Shown here piece after piece: positions 8,811-21,558 of a stretch of DNA of 64,000 bases (position 1 is its first letter; every line of letters begins with the position of its first letter). The position numbers and the translations under genes were made by a program. The stretch comes from an uncultured Pelagibacteraceae bacterium (GTDB lineage: Bacteria; Pseudomonadota; Alphaproteobacteria; Pelagibacterales; Pelagibacteraceae), in assembly GCA_902585415.1 (NCBI GenBank), contig CACIDN010000003.1, forward strand, positions 1-64,000, in the 5' to 3' direction. The notes beneath the pieces were generated by a model. That model saw nothing but the letters and a program-made list of their open reading frames with translations. It had not been told where the DNA came from and did not search any database.

Positions 8811-8812
8811 AC

Positions 8813-8848
8813 TTGACCAATCAGTACAACTTCAGCTAGATTGGTTAA
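8813..8848 (+). promoter_or_regulatory. Inverted repeat directly before the ilvB start codon
   Basis: TTGACCAATC (8813-8822) and GATTGGTTAA (8839-8848) form a 9/10 inverted repeat with a 16-nt loop. The 3' arm ends on the base before the ilvB ATG, so in RNA the stem would occlude the initiation region, and in DNA it could be an operator. There is no Shine-Dalgarno site in the gap. There is no T-run after it, so it is not an intrinsic terminator. Confidence 0.45.
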
Positions 8849-10615
8849 ATGTCAAAATTATATACAGGTGCAGAAATAGTTTTTAAATGTATGGAGGATC
8901 AAAAAGTTGAATTTATTTTTGGTTACCCTGGTGGCGCCGTACTACCAATTTACGATGAATTAAAAAATCACGATAGCATTAAACACATACTTGTTCGACA
9001 CGAGCAAGGCGCAGGACATGCCGCAGAAGGTTATGCAAGGTCGTGTGGAAAACCTGGTGTAGTTTTAGTTACGTCTGGCCCAGGTGCAACAAATGTTGTC
9101 ACTGCTTTAACGGATGCATATATGGACTCAATTCCACTAGTTTGTATTTCAGGACAAGTTCCAACACATTTAATTGGCACTGATGCTTTCCAAGAATGTG
9201 ATACTACAGGAATAACTAGACCGTGCACTAAACATAATTGGTTAGTGAAAGATATTAAGGATTTAGCAAAAACAATTCATAAAGCTTTTGAGGTTGCAAC
9301 TACCGGAAGGCCTGGGCCTGTTTTAGTTGATATTCCAAAAGATATTCAATTTCAAAAAGCTAAATACCCAAATTTTAAAAAACAAAAAAAACTTAATGGA
9401 AAATCAAATAATAGATTTTCACAAAAAGATATAGACAAAATTATTGAATTGATGGGTAAAGCAAAACAACCAATATTTTATACAGGAGGTGGAGTAATTA
9501 ATTCAGGCCCGAATGCAAGTGAGCATTTAAGAGAGTTAGTATCAATCACAGGTTTTCCAATAACTTCAACACTTCAAGGTTTAGGCTCTTATCCAGGAGA
9601 TGATAGTCAATTTTTAGGAATGCTAGGTATGCATGGAACTTATGAAGCTAATAATGCAATGCATGATTGTGATCTTATGATTAATGTTGGCGCAAGATTT
9701 GATGATAGAATAACAGGAAAGATTGATGAGTTCTCTCCTAAATCTAAAAAAGTCCATATAGATATAGATCCATCATCTATAAATAAAAACGTAAAAGTAG
9801 ATCTTCCAATCGTAGGCGATGTTTCAGATGTAATTTTGTTATTAATAAAAACAATAAAAAAAAATAAACCAAATTTTTTAAAGTCTAATAAACAAAATGT
9901 TTCAAAGTGGTGGGAGCAAATTGCAAAATGGAGATCTGTTAATTCTCTAAACTTTATTAATAGTGATAAAACAATAAAACCTCAATTCGCAATTCAAAGA
10001 TTGTATGAGCTGACTAAAAATAAAGATACATTTATTACAACTGAGGTTGGACAGCATCAAATGTGGGCCGCTCAACATTATAAATTCGATAAACCAAATA
10101 GATGGATGACATCAGGTGGGCTTGGTACAATGGGTTATGGTTTGCCAGCAGCAGTTGGAGTACAAATAGCTCATCCAAATAAATTAGTAGTTGATATTGC
10201 AGGAGAAGCTTCAGTTCTTATGACAATGCAAGAAATGTCTACAGCTGTTCAGTATAATTTACCAATAAAGATATTTATATTAAATAATGAGTACATGGGC
10301 ATGGTAAGACAATGGCAAGAATTACTTCATGAAAAAAATTATTCGGAAAGTTATACAGCAGCTCTCCCAGATTTTGTAAAACTTGCAGAGGCTTACGGAT
10401 GTATTGGAATAAGAGCGAAAACTCCAGATGAATTAGATCGAAAAATCCAAGAAATGATTGACGTTAAAAAACCTGTAATATTTGATTGTTTAGTAGATAA
10501 AGAAGAAAATTGTTTTCCAATGATTCCTTCAGGCAAACCTCATAATCAAATGTTGTTGGGTCCTAACGATCAAAAAGAAAATAAAATCACAGGAAAAGGA
10601 AAAACTTTAGTCTAA
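8849..10615 (+). CDS. ilvB: Acetolactate synthase large (catalytic) subunit
   Basis: Condenses two pyruvates to acetolactate, or pyruvate plus 2-oxobutyrate, with ThDP, Mg2+ and FAD: the first common step of valine, leucine and isoleucine synthesis. ThDP domain one shows FGYPGGAVLPIYD and the ThDP-activating Glu in VRHEQGAGHAAEG (E52). The central FAD domain contains GMLGMHGTYEANNAM. The C-terminal domain has EYMGMVRQWQELLH. One oddity is seen directly: the ThDP-Mg2+ motif, normally GDG/GDA, reads GEA (Glu at residue 453, codon GAA at 10205-10207). The 588-residue length is normal. The stop overlaps the ilvH ATG (TAATG), implying coupled, stoichiometric translation. Confidence 0.96.
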   Translation: MSKLYTGAEIVFKCMEDQKVEFIFGYPGGAVLPIYDELKNHDSIKHILVRHEQGAGHAAEGYARSCGKPGVVLVTSGPGATNVVTALTDAYMDSIPLVCISGQVPTHLIGTDAFQECDTTGITRPCTKHNWLVKDIKDLAKTIHKAFEVATTGRPGPVLVDIPKDIQFQKAKYPNFKKQKKLNGKSNNRFSQKDIDKIIELMGKAKQPIFYTGGGVINSGPNASEHLRELVSITGFPITSTLQGLGSYPGDDSQFLGMLGMHGTYEANNAMHDCDLMINVGARFDDRITGKIDEFSPKSKKVHIDIDPSSINKNVKVDLPIVGDVSDVILLLIKTIKKNKPNFLKSNKQNVSKWWEQIAKWRSVNSLNFINSDKTIKPQFAIQRLYELTKNKDTFITTEVGQHQMWAAQHYKFDKPNRWMTSGGLGTMGYGLPAAVGVQIAHPNKLVVDIAGEASVLMTMQEMSTAVQYNLPIKIFILNNEYMGMVRQWQELLHEKNYSESYTAALPDFVKLAEAYGCIGIRAKTPDELDRKIQEMIDVKKPVIFDCLVDKEENCFPMIPSGKPHNQMLLGPNDQKENKITGKGKTLV

Positions 10616-11163
10616 TGACTAAATCTAAATCAGCTTATAGCGATCCCGGCAAAAAAGGAAAACTAGATACACATATAATAGTAGTATGGGTAGATAATGA
10701 GGCCGGGGTTTTAGCTAGAGTAGTGGGTCTATTCTCCGGCAGAGGATATAACATAGAGTCTTTAGCTGTTGCAGAGGTTGATCCTAAAAGAAATATATCA
10801 AGGATAACTATTGTAACTACAGGAACACCCCAGGTAATTGAACAGATTAAATTACAGTTAGGCAAACTTGTACCAGTTCATAAAGTTGCAGATTTTATGA
10901 GAGGTGACAAAAAAATTATATTTAAGGAAATGGCTTTATTAAAACTTGTTGGGAATACTTCTAAAAGAAATAAAGCATTAAAAGTTTGCAAAAAATTTAA
11001 TCCAGTAGTATTAGACAAAACTCAAAAATCAGTTGTTCTTCAAATAACTGCATTAAGAAGAGAAATAGATACTGTAATGGGAAATTTAAAAAAATTTGGA
11101 TTAGTTAGTGTGTCCAGAACAGGTGCAGTAGCTATGACAAGGGGATCAGAAATTTTTAAATAA
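10615..11163 (+). CDS. ilvH: Acetolactate synthase regulatory (small) subunit
   Basis: Binds and activates the large subunit and confers valine feedback inhibition. An N-terminal ACT domain (about residues 20-95) shows DNEAGVLARVVGLFSGRGYN and the strand ESLAVAEVD; a C-terminal regulatory half follows, ending with SRTGAVAMTRG. It is 182 residues, against about 160-165 in enterobacteria; the extra length is a lysine/serine-rich N-terminal tail before the ACT domain. It overlaps ilvB by one base and is followed 12 bp later by ilvC. Confidence 0.96.
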   Translation: MTKSKSAYSDPGKKGKLDTHIIVVWVDNEAGVLARVVGLFSGRGYNIESLAVAEVDPKRNISRITIVTTGTPQVIEQIKLQLGKLVPVHKVADFMRGDKKIIFKEMALLKLVGNTSKRNKALKVCKKFNPVVLDKTQKSVVLQITALRREIDTVMGNLKKFGLVSVSRTGAVAMTRGSEIFK

Positions 11164-12198
<1,035 letters not shown>

Positions 12199-12234
12199 AA
12201 ATAACATATAAAATCCATAATTGACTATTTTGTT

Positions 12235-12262
12235 TTGCAATCTCTGCTAGAGATTGTATTAT
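12235..12262 (+). promoter_or_regulatory. Candidate leuA promoter with a palindrome in its spacer
   Basis: In the 88-bp ilvC-leuA gap, TTGCAA (12235-12240), a 16-bp spacer and TATTAT (12257-12262) form a plausible sigma-70 promoter. A perfect 8-bp inverted repeat, CAATCTCT-GCT-AGAGATTG (12238-12256), fills the spacer. An operator in that position would let a dimeric regulator block RNA polymerase. No T-run follows, so it is a poor terminator for ilvC, though an RNA hairpin role is not excluded. Confidence 0.45.
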
Positions 12263-12286
12263 CCAAAAAAATAATTTACAAAAATT

Positions 12287-14897
<2,611 letters not shown>

Positions 14898-14903
14898 GAT
14901 AAA

Positions 14904-15752
14904 ATGGAAATAAACAGAGATGATTTCATAATTGCAATCAGATCTGCCTTTTTAAAAAAAGGAACAAAGCAAAGATTTTCATTAATAGTATTATTATTTT
15001 TTTCAATTACTATCTTAACCTTAAGCAAATACAATTTTAAAGGTATAACTTTTTTGAAATCAGGTTTAAATGAAATTGTTTATCGTGCTTCTTTTATAAT
15101 TTCTGTACCAGAAAATTTTATTGTAAGTTCTTACAGATTAACAATCTCACATTTCAACTTGTATAAAGATCATAAAAAACTTAAAAAAGAATTTAAAGCA
15201 TTAAAAGCAGAAAACTTATCCAATAACTATATAATATCTGAAAATAAAATGTTAAAGTCTAAAATAGAAGACATAGTGGACATATCCTCTGAAATTTTAG
15301 CAAAGGTATTGGTAGACAAACAAAGCCCATTTCTTAAATCTATTATTGTTAATAGGGGAAGTAAAGACGAGGTTAAATTGGGAATGGCAGTTTTAGATGG
15401 AGAGTTCTTAATTGGAAAAATCGTGGAAGTCAATTATTTAACTTCAAGAGTATTACTATTATCTGACCTTAATAGTAAAGTGCCAGTATCTGTAGAACCA
15501 AATAGTGTTCAATCTATTTTAACAGGAACAGGAGAAAATTTTGGAAAACTACAATACTCACAAATAGAGAATTTTATCATTAATAAAGGTGATCAAATTT
15601 ATACCTCAGGCTCAGGAGGTATATTTAAATCAGGCATACCTGTTGGCGAAATAAATATAATCGATGATAGTAATGAGAGTTATGTTTTGTTCCACTCAAA
15701 TTTTTCACAGCTGAGATTAGTAAAAATTGTTTTATACGAAAATGTAAATTAA
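14904..15752 (+). CDS. mreC: Rod-shape-determining protein MreC
   Basis: Bitopic inner-membrane protein that links MreB to periplasmic PBP2 and activates it. A cytosolic N-terminus of about 24 residues is followed by one membrane helix (about 25-42), a coiled-coil segment rich in Lys/Glu (about 85-115, KDHKKLKKEFKALKAEN) and a periplasmic beta domain with LVDKQSPFLKSIIVNRGSKD and GLNxG-like KLGMAVLDG. The 282-residue length fits the family. Sequence conservation is modest, as usual for MreC, so position between mreB and mreD strengthens the call. Confidence 0.93.
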   Translation: MEINRDDFIIAIRSAFLKKGTKQRFSLIVLLFFSITILTLSKYNFKGITFLKSGLNEIVYRASFIISVPENFIVSSYRLTISHFNLYKDHKKLKKEFKALKAENLSNNYIISENKMLKSKIEDIVDISSEILAKVLVDKQSPFLKSIIVNRGSKDEVKLGMAVLDGEFLIGKIVEVNYLTSRVLLLSDLNSKVPVSVEPNSVQSILTGTGENFGKLQYSQIENFIINKGDQIYTSGSGGIFKSGIPVGEINIIDDSNESYVLFHSNFSQLRLVKIVLYENVN

Positions 15753-15756
15753 ATTT

Positions 15757-16269
15757 ATGAGCATATCCAAAATACCAATTTCGAGAAAACTTTTGTCATT
15801 AGGTCCAATTATTTTGCTTTATATCTCAGTTCTAAATGAGTTTGATTTTAATTATTTAAATTTAAAATATTTCTCTTTTAACTTTCCTTACATATTAATT
15901 TTTTATTGGAGCTTAAAGGGAGAAGGAAGACTAAGTTATGTATTGGTGTTTTTTGCTGGTCTTATAAATGATGTTGTAATTGGATTACCTTTGGGAATTA
16001 GTAGCTTTACTTATTTATCTATTTGTGTTTTTGCGGTTTATTTAAGAAATATCACATTAAGAGTTAGTCTTATTAAAGATTGGCTTTTCTTTCTTTTTAC
16101 TATTTTAGTCATAAATTCAATTTTTTATTCTATCCTAGTAGTTTTTTTTAATGTTAAAATTCAATATTACAATTTACTTTTTAATGTTTTATATACTTTC
16201 TTGTTCTATTATTTTTTTTCATATATTTTTGGTTATTATTTAAATTTACTTAGAAAAACTAATGATTAG
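15757..16269 (+). CDS. mreD: Rod-shape-determining protein MreD
   Basis: Small integral membrane partner of MreC. The 170 residues contain about five hydrophobic helices separated by short loops, with the MreD-like block FFAGLINDVVIGLPLGISSF at about 67-86. The family is poorly conserved; gene order between mreC and mrdA is the main support. Its end overlaps the PBP2 gene by 8 bp, indicating translational coupling. Confidence 0.9.
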   Translation: MSISKIPISRKLLSLGPIILLYISVLNEFDFNYLNLKYFSFNFPYILIFYWSLKGEGRLSYVLVFFAGLINDVVIGLPLGISSFTYLSICVFAVYLRNITLRVSLIKDWLFFLFTILVINSIFYSILVVFFNVKIQYYNLLFNVLYTFLFYYFFSYIFGYYLNLLRKTND

Positions 16270-18241
16270 TGGTGGCTCAGATACTAGTTACAGAAAACAC
16301 AGCGTAGTTGGCAGAAGAATGTTTATACTATCTGCTGCTAAACTAGTTGTTTTTGGTGGAATAATTGCTCAATTATTTTCACTTCAGATAAATCAAAATA
16401 AAAAATATTTAACTTTGTCAGATAAAAATCGATTGAGGGAGTGGAAGCTCCCACCCATTAGAGGAGATTTTCAAGATTTTTTTGGAAATACAATTGCTGG
16501 TAATTTAAAAGTTTATCAACTTCATATTATACCTGAGCAGGTTGAAAATTTTAATAGTCTAATAATTAGAGTAAAAGACATATTAGAACTCGACCAGAAA
16601 ACTTTTAACAAAATTATAAAAAAGAAAAATTCTCAAAAGCCCTGGGAAACATTAATAGTATCAGAAAATTTGTCTTGGGATCAATTTGTCAAAATTAATT
16701 TTTATTTACATGAACTGTCAGGTGTCAAACCAGTTTTATCTGTAGCAAGAAGCTATCCTTACAATGAAAATTATACCCATCTCTTAGGGTACGTTGCACA
16801 AGCAAGTCAAAACGATCTTATTAATAACAACGAAATTAAAAAGAGACATGTACCAGGATTAAGAGTTGGAAAAATTGGATTAGAGAGATCTTTAGAAAAT
16901 GATTTAATAGGAATGAATGGAGTTCAAAGATACGAGGTCAATGCATATGGTAAACGAATAAACCAAATAGATCACATAGAGGGTCAAAAAGGTAAATCAA
17001 TAAGATTAACAGTTGACACAAAAATTCAACAAAAGTGCAACGAGCTTTTAAAAGATAGAGCAGGGTCGATAAGTGTTATGGATATATATACTGGAGATAT
17101 ACTTGCAATGCACTCATCACCGTCTTTTGATCCAAATTTATTTTTGTATGGAATAAGTTATCAAGACTGGGAAAATATTAGAAACAATCCAAAAAAGCCA
17201 CTTATAAATAGATCTATTACTGGATTGTATCCTCCTGGCTCAACAATAAAACCAATCGTTGCACTATCAGCGTTAGAAAACAATGTTATTTCCCCAAATT
17301 TTAAAGTTAATTGTTCTGGAAAAATTGAGATGTATGGGCAAATATATAACTGTTGGAAAAAGAAAGGGCATGGAGTAGTCAATCTTAGAGATGCTCTTAA
17401 AGTTTCATGTGATACTTTTTTCTATGAAATGTCTAGAAGATTAGGAGTTGATCGTCTAAATAAAACCGCAAAAAAATTCGGATTAGGCAACAAAGTCTTT
17501 AACAATATCTTTAATGAGGAGAAAAATGGCCTAGTTCCCTCAACAGAATGGAAAAAAAATGCTCTTGGAAGAGGATGGGTTCTTGGTGAGACACTTATAA
17601 CAGGGATTGGTCAAGGTTATATCCAAACTACTCCATTACAGTTATGTCTGATGACTGCCCAATTAGCGAACGGTGGTTTTAGGATAAATCCAAAAGTGAT
17701 TGTAAATAAAGAAGATTTAACTTTTGAGGAAATAAAATCTAAAATGAGTAAAAATTTAGAAAAAAAAATACAAGGCCCAGAATTCGATGATGCATTGGTT
17801 GACCTTAAAGCATCATCTGGTCAAGAAGATAGTTTATATAGCCCTCTTTTTAGAAACAAAGAAAATATAAAATTTGTTTTGGAAGCAATGTTTGCTTCTA
17901 CAAATGAATTTGGAGGGACATCTTATTCTTCAAGAATTGAGGATAAAAAGTATCAGTTTGCAGGAAAAACAGGAACTTCTCAGGTAAAAAGAATTACCGA
18001 GGCTCAAAGAGAACTTGATTTAGATATTGCTCAAATTCCTTATGAGGATAGAGATCACGCTCTTTATATTGCATTTGGACCTTACAAAAATCCAAGATAT
18101 GCAATGAGTGTTTTTATAGAACATGGTGGATCTGGAGGTTCGACCGCAGCTCCAATAGCTAAAAAATTATTTAAAGTTGTAATAGATAGACATGATGAAA
18201 GAGAAAAAATTAAACAAAACGGCAGTAATCTAGAGATATAA
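16262..18241 (+). CDS. mrdA: Penicillin-binding protein 2 (elongasome transpeptidase)
   Basis: Crosslinks peptidoglycan during elongation, working with the RodA glycosyltransferase. An N-terminal anchor lies at about 20-40, followed by the PBP dimerisation domain with LPPIRGDFQDFFGN (about 63-76). The transpeptidase domain shows the three active-site motifs: SxxK as STIK (327-330, with GLYPPG just before), SxD as SCDTFFYE (about 388) and KTG as AGKTGTSQVK near residue 570. The 659-residue length is typical of PBP2. It overlaps mreD by 8 bp and shares its last base with the rodA ATG. Confidence 0.96.
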   Translation: MISGGSDTSYRKHSVVGRRMFILSAAKLVVFGGIIAQLFSLQINQNKKYLTLSDKNRLREWKLPPIRGDFQDFFGNTIAGNLKVYQLHIIPEQVENFNSLIIRVKDILELDQKTFNKIIKKKNSQKPWETLIVSENLSWDQFVKINFYLHELSGVKPVLSVARSYPYNENYTHLLGYVAQASQNDLINNNEIKKRHVPGLRVGKIGLERSLENDLIGMNGVQRYEVNAYGKRINQIDHIEGQKGKSIRLTVDTKIQQKCNELLKDRAGSISVMDIYTGDILAMHSSPSFDPNLFLYGISYQDWENIRNNPKKPLINRSITGLYPPGSTIKPIVALSALENNVISPNFKVNCSGKIEMYGQIYNCWKKKGHGVVNLRDALKVSCDTFFYEMSRRLGVDRLNKTAKKFGLGNKVFNNIFNEEKNGLVPSTEWKKNALGRGWVLGETLITGIGQGYIQTTPLQLCLMTAQLANGGFRINPKVIVNKEDLTFEEIKSKMSKNLEKKIQGPEFDDALVDLKASSGQEDSLYSPLFRNKENIKFVLEAMFASTNEFGGTSYSSRIEDKKYQFAGKTGTSQVKRITEAQRELDLDIAQIPYEDRDHALYIAFGPYKNPRYAMSVFIEHGGSGGSTAAPIAKKLFKVVIDRHDEREKIKQNGSNLEI

Positions 18242-19365
18242 TGTTTCAAGAAACAGCACTTAGTGGACAAAGCACTTTTTTTCAAAAACTTAGATCATTA
18301 GACTATATTTTGCTTTTTTGTTTATTAATCCTTGGACTTGTGAGTTCCTTATCAATGTATTCAACAGAGGGAGGATCAGTTCTTTACCATACAAAAAGTC
18401 ATATAATTAGATTTATAGTCTTCTTTTCTATGATGTTGATATTTTCCTTTGTGAATTTGAAACTTTGGCACTCAATTGGTTATATTTTTTACTTTGTAGT
18501 TCTATGTTTATTAATTTGGGCTTCTTTGTATGGTGTAAAAGCATCTGGTTCTCAAAGATGGGTGGACTTGTATTTTATTAATCTTCAACCTTCTGAATTA
18601 ATGAAAGTTGCAATTATAATGTGCTTTGCAAAATTTTACCACCGTACACAAATTCATTTAGTTAATAATTTTAAAAATTTAATAGTTCCGATAGTAATTT
18701 TAATTTTACCAATTTTGTTAGTTGTTAGTCAACCAGACTTAGGTACCTCAATATTAATTGGCATAAGTGGTTTAGTTGTATTGTGGTTGTCAGGTGTTAA
18801 TGCAAAATATTTTATTTATTCTTCACTTGTATTATTAATATCCTTACCATTTGTAATATCATTTTTGAAACCTTATCAAAAACTTAGAATATTAACTTTT
18901 TTCAATCCTGATAGAGATCCACTTGGTTCAGGATATCAAATAATACAATCAAAAATTGCTGTTGGATCAGGAGGTTTATCAGGCAAAGGTTTTCTTAAAG
19001 GAACACAGAGTTATTTAGATTTCTTACCTGAGAAGCATACAGATTTTATTTTTACTTTATTTTCAGAGGAGCAGGGATTTATTGGCTCAGTTCTGTTACT
19101 TTTATTGTATGCTATAATAATTTATAGAACTGCAAAGATTGGCACATCTGCAAGAAGTTTTTTTGGAAAATTATTTTGCTATGGTTATGCATCCTCTATA
19201 TTTGTTTATGTTACAGTCAATATGAGCATGGTTTTAGGACTACTTCCAATTGTAGGATCACCACTACCTATAATGTCATACGGAGGCTCTTCAATGCTAG
19301 CTACAATGATAGGTTTTAGTGTTGTAATGAGCACGAAAATTTATCAAAAGCAGATTATCGCATAA
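18241..19365 (+). CDS. rodA: RodA peptidoglycan glycosyltransferase (SEDS family)
   Basis: Polymerises lipid II glycan strands in the elongasome, paired with PBP2. A polytopic protein of about ten helices, 374 residues, with SEDS landmarks: LQPSELMKVA (about 115-124), GYQIIQSKIAVGSGGLSGKG (about 232-251), FLPEKHTDFIFTLFSEEQG (about 260-278) and the C-terminal LPIVGSPLPIMSYGGSSM (about 335-352). The long third block carries the Asp required for catalysis in SEDS enzymes. It ends the long co-directional run; its last codons form the 5' arm of an intrinsic terminator. Confidence 0.97.
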   Translation: MFQETALSGQSTFFQKLRSLDYILLFCLLILGLVSSLSMYSTEGGSVLYHTKSHIIRFIVFFSMMLIFSFVNLKLWHSIGYIFYFVVLCLLIWASLYGVKASGSQRWVDLYFINLQPSELMKVAIIMCFAKFYHRTQIHLVNNFKNLIVPIVILILPILLVVSQPDLGTSILIGISGLVVLWLSGVNAKYFIYSSLVLLISLPFVISFLKPYQKLRILTFFNPDRDPLGSGYQIIQSKIAVGSGGLSGKGFLKGTQSYLDFLPEKHTDFIFTLFSEEQGFIGSVLLLLLYAIIIYRTAKIGTSARSFFGKLFCYGYASSIFVYVTVNMSMVLGLLPIVGSPLPIMSYGGSSMLATMIGFSVVMSTKIYQKQIIA

Positions 19366-19387
19366 TTTGTCGCGATAATTTTTTTTT
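19354..19387 (+). terminator. Intrinsic terminator after rodA
   Basis: A perfect 8-bp stem ATTATCGC (19354-19361) / GCGATAAT (19372-19379) with a 10-nt loop is followed by eight T residues (19380-19387). The 5' arm overlaps the last rodA codons and the stop lies in the loop, a space-saving arrangement. It closes the run that begins at hflK. Confidence 0.85.
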
Positions 19388-19408
19388 CTCTTGATGTAGA
19401 TTATTCTG

Positions 19409-20653
19409 ATGTCAAAAAATGAAGTTGCAATCATTGGAGCAGGTATTCAGGGTGTTTGCAATGCTTTATTTCTTCAGAAGAAGGGCATTGACGTAACATT
19501 ATTTGATAAAGACGAACCAGGATGTGCAGCATCATACGGTAATGCTGGACATTTTTCACCATACGCTTCATTACAACTAAACAGATCTGATGTTTTGTCT
19601 GATGTGCCCGGTATGCTATTAAGTAGCAGAGGACCACTAGCTTTAAAATGGAATTATTTTATTAAAATGATTCCCTGGTTCTCAAAATTTGTAATGAGTT
19701 GTTCAGAAAAAAAAATGATGCATACAGCTAAATACATGCATCAGATTTTAGATATATCATTAAATGCATATGATGAACTGTTTGCAGATATTAATTTGGA
19801 TGGTCTAGTTGAAAAAAAAGGAATTATGTATGTATGGGAAAAAAAGGGAATCAAAAGTAGAAAAATAGAAATTAATATTAGAGATAAATTGGGTGTAAAA
19901 CAAAAAATATTAAATACAAAAGAAGTTCATGATTTGGAGCCTAATTTGAAACCATTTTATGACGGAGGTGTATTTTATGAATACGCACGACATGCAAGAA
20001 ACCCCAAAAAAATTATTGAAAAATTATTTTCAGATTTTATTAAAAAAGGAGGAAAATTTAGGAAATCTAATATTAAAAATATTAATTTTAAAGATCAAAA
20101 ACCTATTTTGATTTCAGAAAATGATAAATTAATATTTGATAAAGTCGTTATTGCTTGTGGTGCTTTTTCTAAAAAGCTAACAGATAAACTAGATGAAAAA
20201 ATTCCTTTAGATACCGAAAGAGGCTACCACATACATTTCAAAAATTATTCAAAATTATTATCTAGGCCAGTTGTTTGGGCTGATAGAGGCTTTGGAATAA
20301 CACCTATGGAACAAGGTTTAAGAGTTGTGGGAACAGTTGAATTTGGAGGTTTGGAAAACCCTCTTTCTAAATCAAGAATTAAAAATTTAATTTTAAATGC
20401 AAAAGACATGCTTAATGGTTTGCCAGAAAATGAGGATCACGAAGATGAATGGTTAGGATTTAGACCTACTTTGCCTGACTTTCTTCCAGTAATTGGAAAA
20501 TCAAAAAATTATAATAATGTTTACTATTCTTTCGGTCATCATCATTTAGGATGGACATTAGGAGCAATTTCAGGGAAAATAGTATCCAAAATAATTCTTG
20601 GTGAAAAAACTAATTTAGATTTATCTCCATATAGTTCGTCAAGATTTAATTAA
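19409..20653 (+). CDS. FAD-dependent D-amino-acid dehydrogenase-like oxidoreductase (DadA family)
   Basis: A DAO-fold flavoprotein of 414 residues. The FAD-binding GxGxxG is GAGIQG (10-15) and is followed by the DadA-like block DKDEPGCAASYGNAGHFSPY (about 33-52). The C-terminal substrate region ends with GHHHLGWTLGAISGKIVS (about 375-392), as in DadA, where electrons pass from D-amino acids to the respiratory chain. The exact substrate (D-alanine, other D-amino acids, hydroxyproline epimers) cannot be read from sequence. It starts 22 bp after the rodA terminator and is the first gene of a five-gene co-directional group with very short gaps. Confidence 0.85.
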   Translation: MSKNEVAIIGAGIQGVCNALFLQKKGIDVTLFDKDEPGCAASYGNAGHFSPYASLQLNRSDVLSDVPGMLLSSRGPLALKWNYFIKMIPWFSKFVMSCSEKKMMHTAKYMHQILDISLNAYDELFADINLDGLVEKKGIMYVWEKKGIKSRKIEINIRDKLGVKQKILNTKEVHDLEPNLKPFYDGGVFYEYARHARNPKKIIEKLFSDFIKKGGKFRKSNIKNINFKDQKPILISENDKLIFDKVVIACGAFSKKLTDKLDEKIPLDTERGYHIHFKNYSKLLSRPVVWADRGFGITPMEQGLRVVGTVEFGGLENPLSKSRIKNLILNAKDMLNGLPENEDHEDEWLGFRPTLPDFLPVIGKSKNYNNVYYSFGHHHLGWTLGAISGKIVSKIILGEKTNLDLSPYSSSRFN

Positions 20654-20661
20654 GGATTAAT

Positions 20662-21558
20662 TTGTCAAAAAATTATTTAGCTTATACCTTACTTGTATTC
20701 GCTACATTTTGTTGGTCAGGAAATTTTATAGTTGGAAAATACGCGCATCTATACGAAGTGCCTCCGTTAACTTTAAATTTTTTTAGATGGGTCTCAGTTT
20801 GGTTAATTTTAATACCATTTACATACAAAGAAATTTTCAATAATTGGAATTACATTAAAAAAAATTTGATTGTTATAAGTTTTATGGGATTAATGACGAT
20901 AAGTACATTTAACTCAGTTGTATATTTTGCATTGAACTATACTCAGGTAATAAATGTAGCCCTAGTTCTTGCAGCTATCCCAGCGGTAACAATACTTATC
21001 TCATCATTTATGAAAGTAGATAAAACAAATGTTTTTCAATTAGTTGGGTTACTGTTTTCCGTTATAGGGATAAGCTCAATTATTTCTAATGCAGATATAA
21101 ATAAAATTTTGTCACTAAATTTTAATAAGGGTGATCTCTGGATGTTAGTTTGCGTTATTTGTTGGTCACTTTATTCAACATTACTAAAAAAGCATAGTTT
21201 TAAGTTTTCACAATTTACTTTAATACAATTGATGGTTTCAGTTGGAATTCTATTTTTAATACCACAGTTTTTTTATGAAAAATCAATTGGCCTTGAGGCA
21301 AACTTTAATACACCATTTTTTATAATTCTTTTTTATGTGGTAATGTTTCCAGCTCTAGCAGCCTATTATTGTTGGCAGAAGGGCATAGTGATAGTAGGAC
21401 CAAATAGGGCCACAATGTTCATCCAACTAATGCCACTAATAAGTGCAGTGCTAGCAATTTTAATATTTAAAGAGAAATTTGAGCTCTACCATTTTATAGG
21501 AGCTTCGTTTATCCTCTCAGGTATTTATTTATCAAATAAAAAAAAACAAAATGATTAA
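20662..21558 (+). CDS. DMT-superfamily (EamA) metabolite transporter
   Basis: A 298-residue membrane protein with about ten helices and two EamA repeats (about 5-140 and 155-290); the first opens FATFCWSGNFIVGKYAH, the second WMLVCVICWSLYSTLLKKH, showing the internal duplication. The second repeat ends near FKEKFELYHFIGASFILSGI. Such proteins usually export amino acids or related metabolites. The start is TTG with AAGGA about 6 nt upstream; no suitable ATG precedes the first helix. It lies between an amino-acid oxidase and a hydroxyacid dehydrogenase, and overlaps the latter by 8 bp. Substrate unknown. Confidence 0.88.
   Translation: MSKNYLAYTLLVFATFCWSGNFIVGKYAHLYEVPPLTLNFFRWVSVWLILIPFTYKEIFNNWNYIKKNLIVISFMGLMTISTFNSVVYFALNYTQVINVALVLAAIPAVTILISSFMKVDKTNVFQLVGLLFSVIGISSIISNADINKILSLNFNKGDLWMLVCVICWSLYSTLLKKHSFKFSQFTLIQLMVSVGILFLIPQFFYEKSIGLEANFNTPFFIILFYVVMFPALAAYYCWQKGIVIVGPNRATMFIQLMPLISAVLAILIFKEKFELYHFIGASFILSGIYLSNKKKQND

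Noticed and set aside
12238-12256. Terminator for ilvC
   Set aside because: The stem is perfect but is followed by TATTATCC rather than a T-run, so a DNA operator or RNA leader role is preferred.
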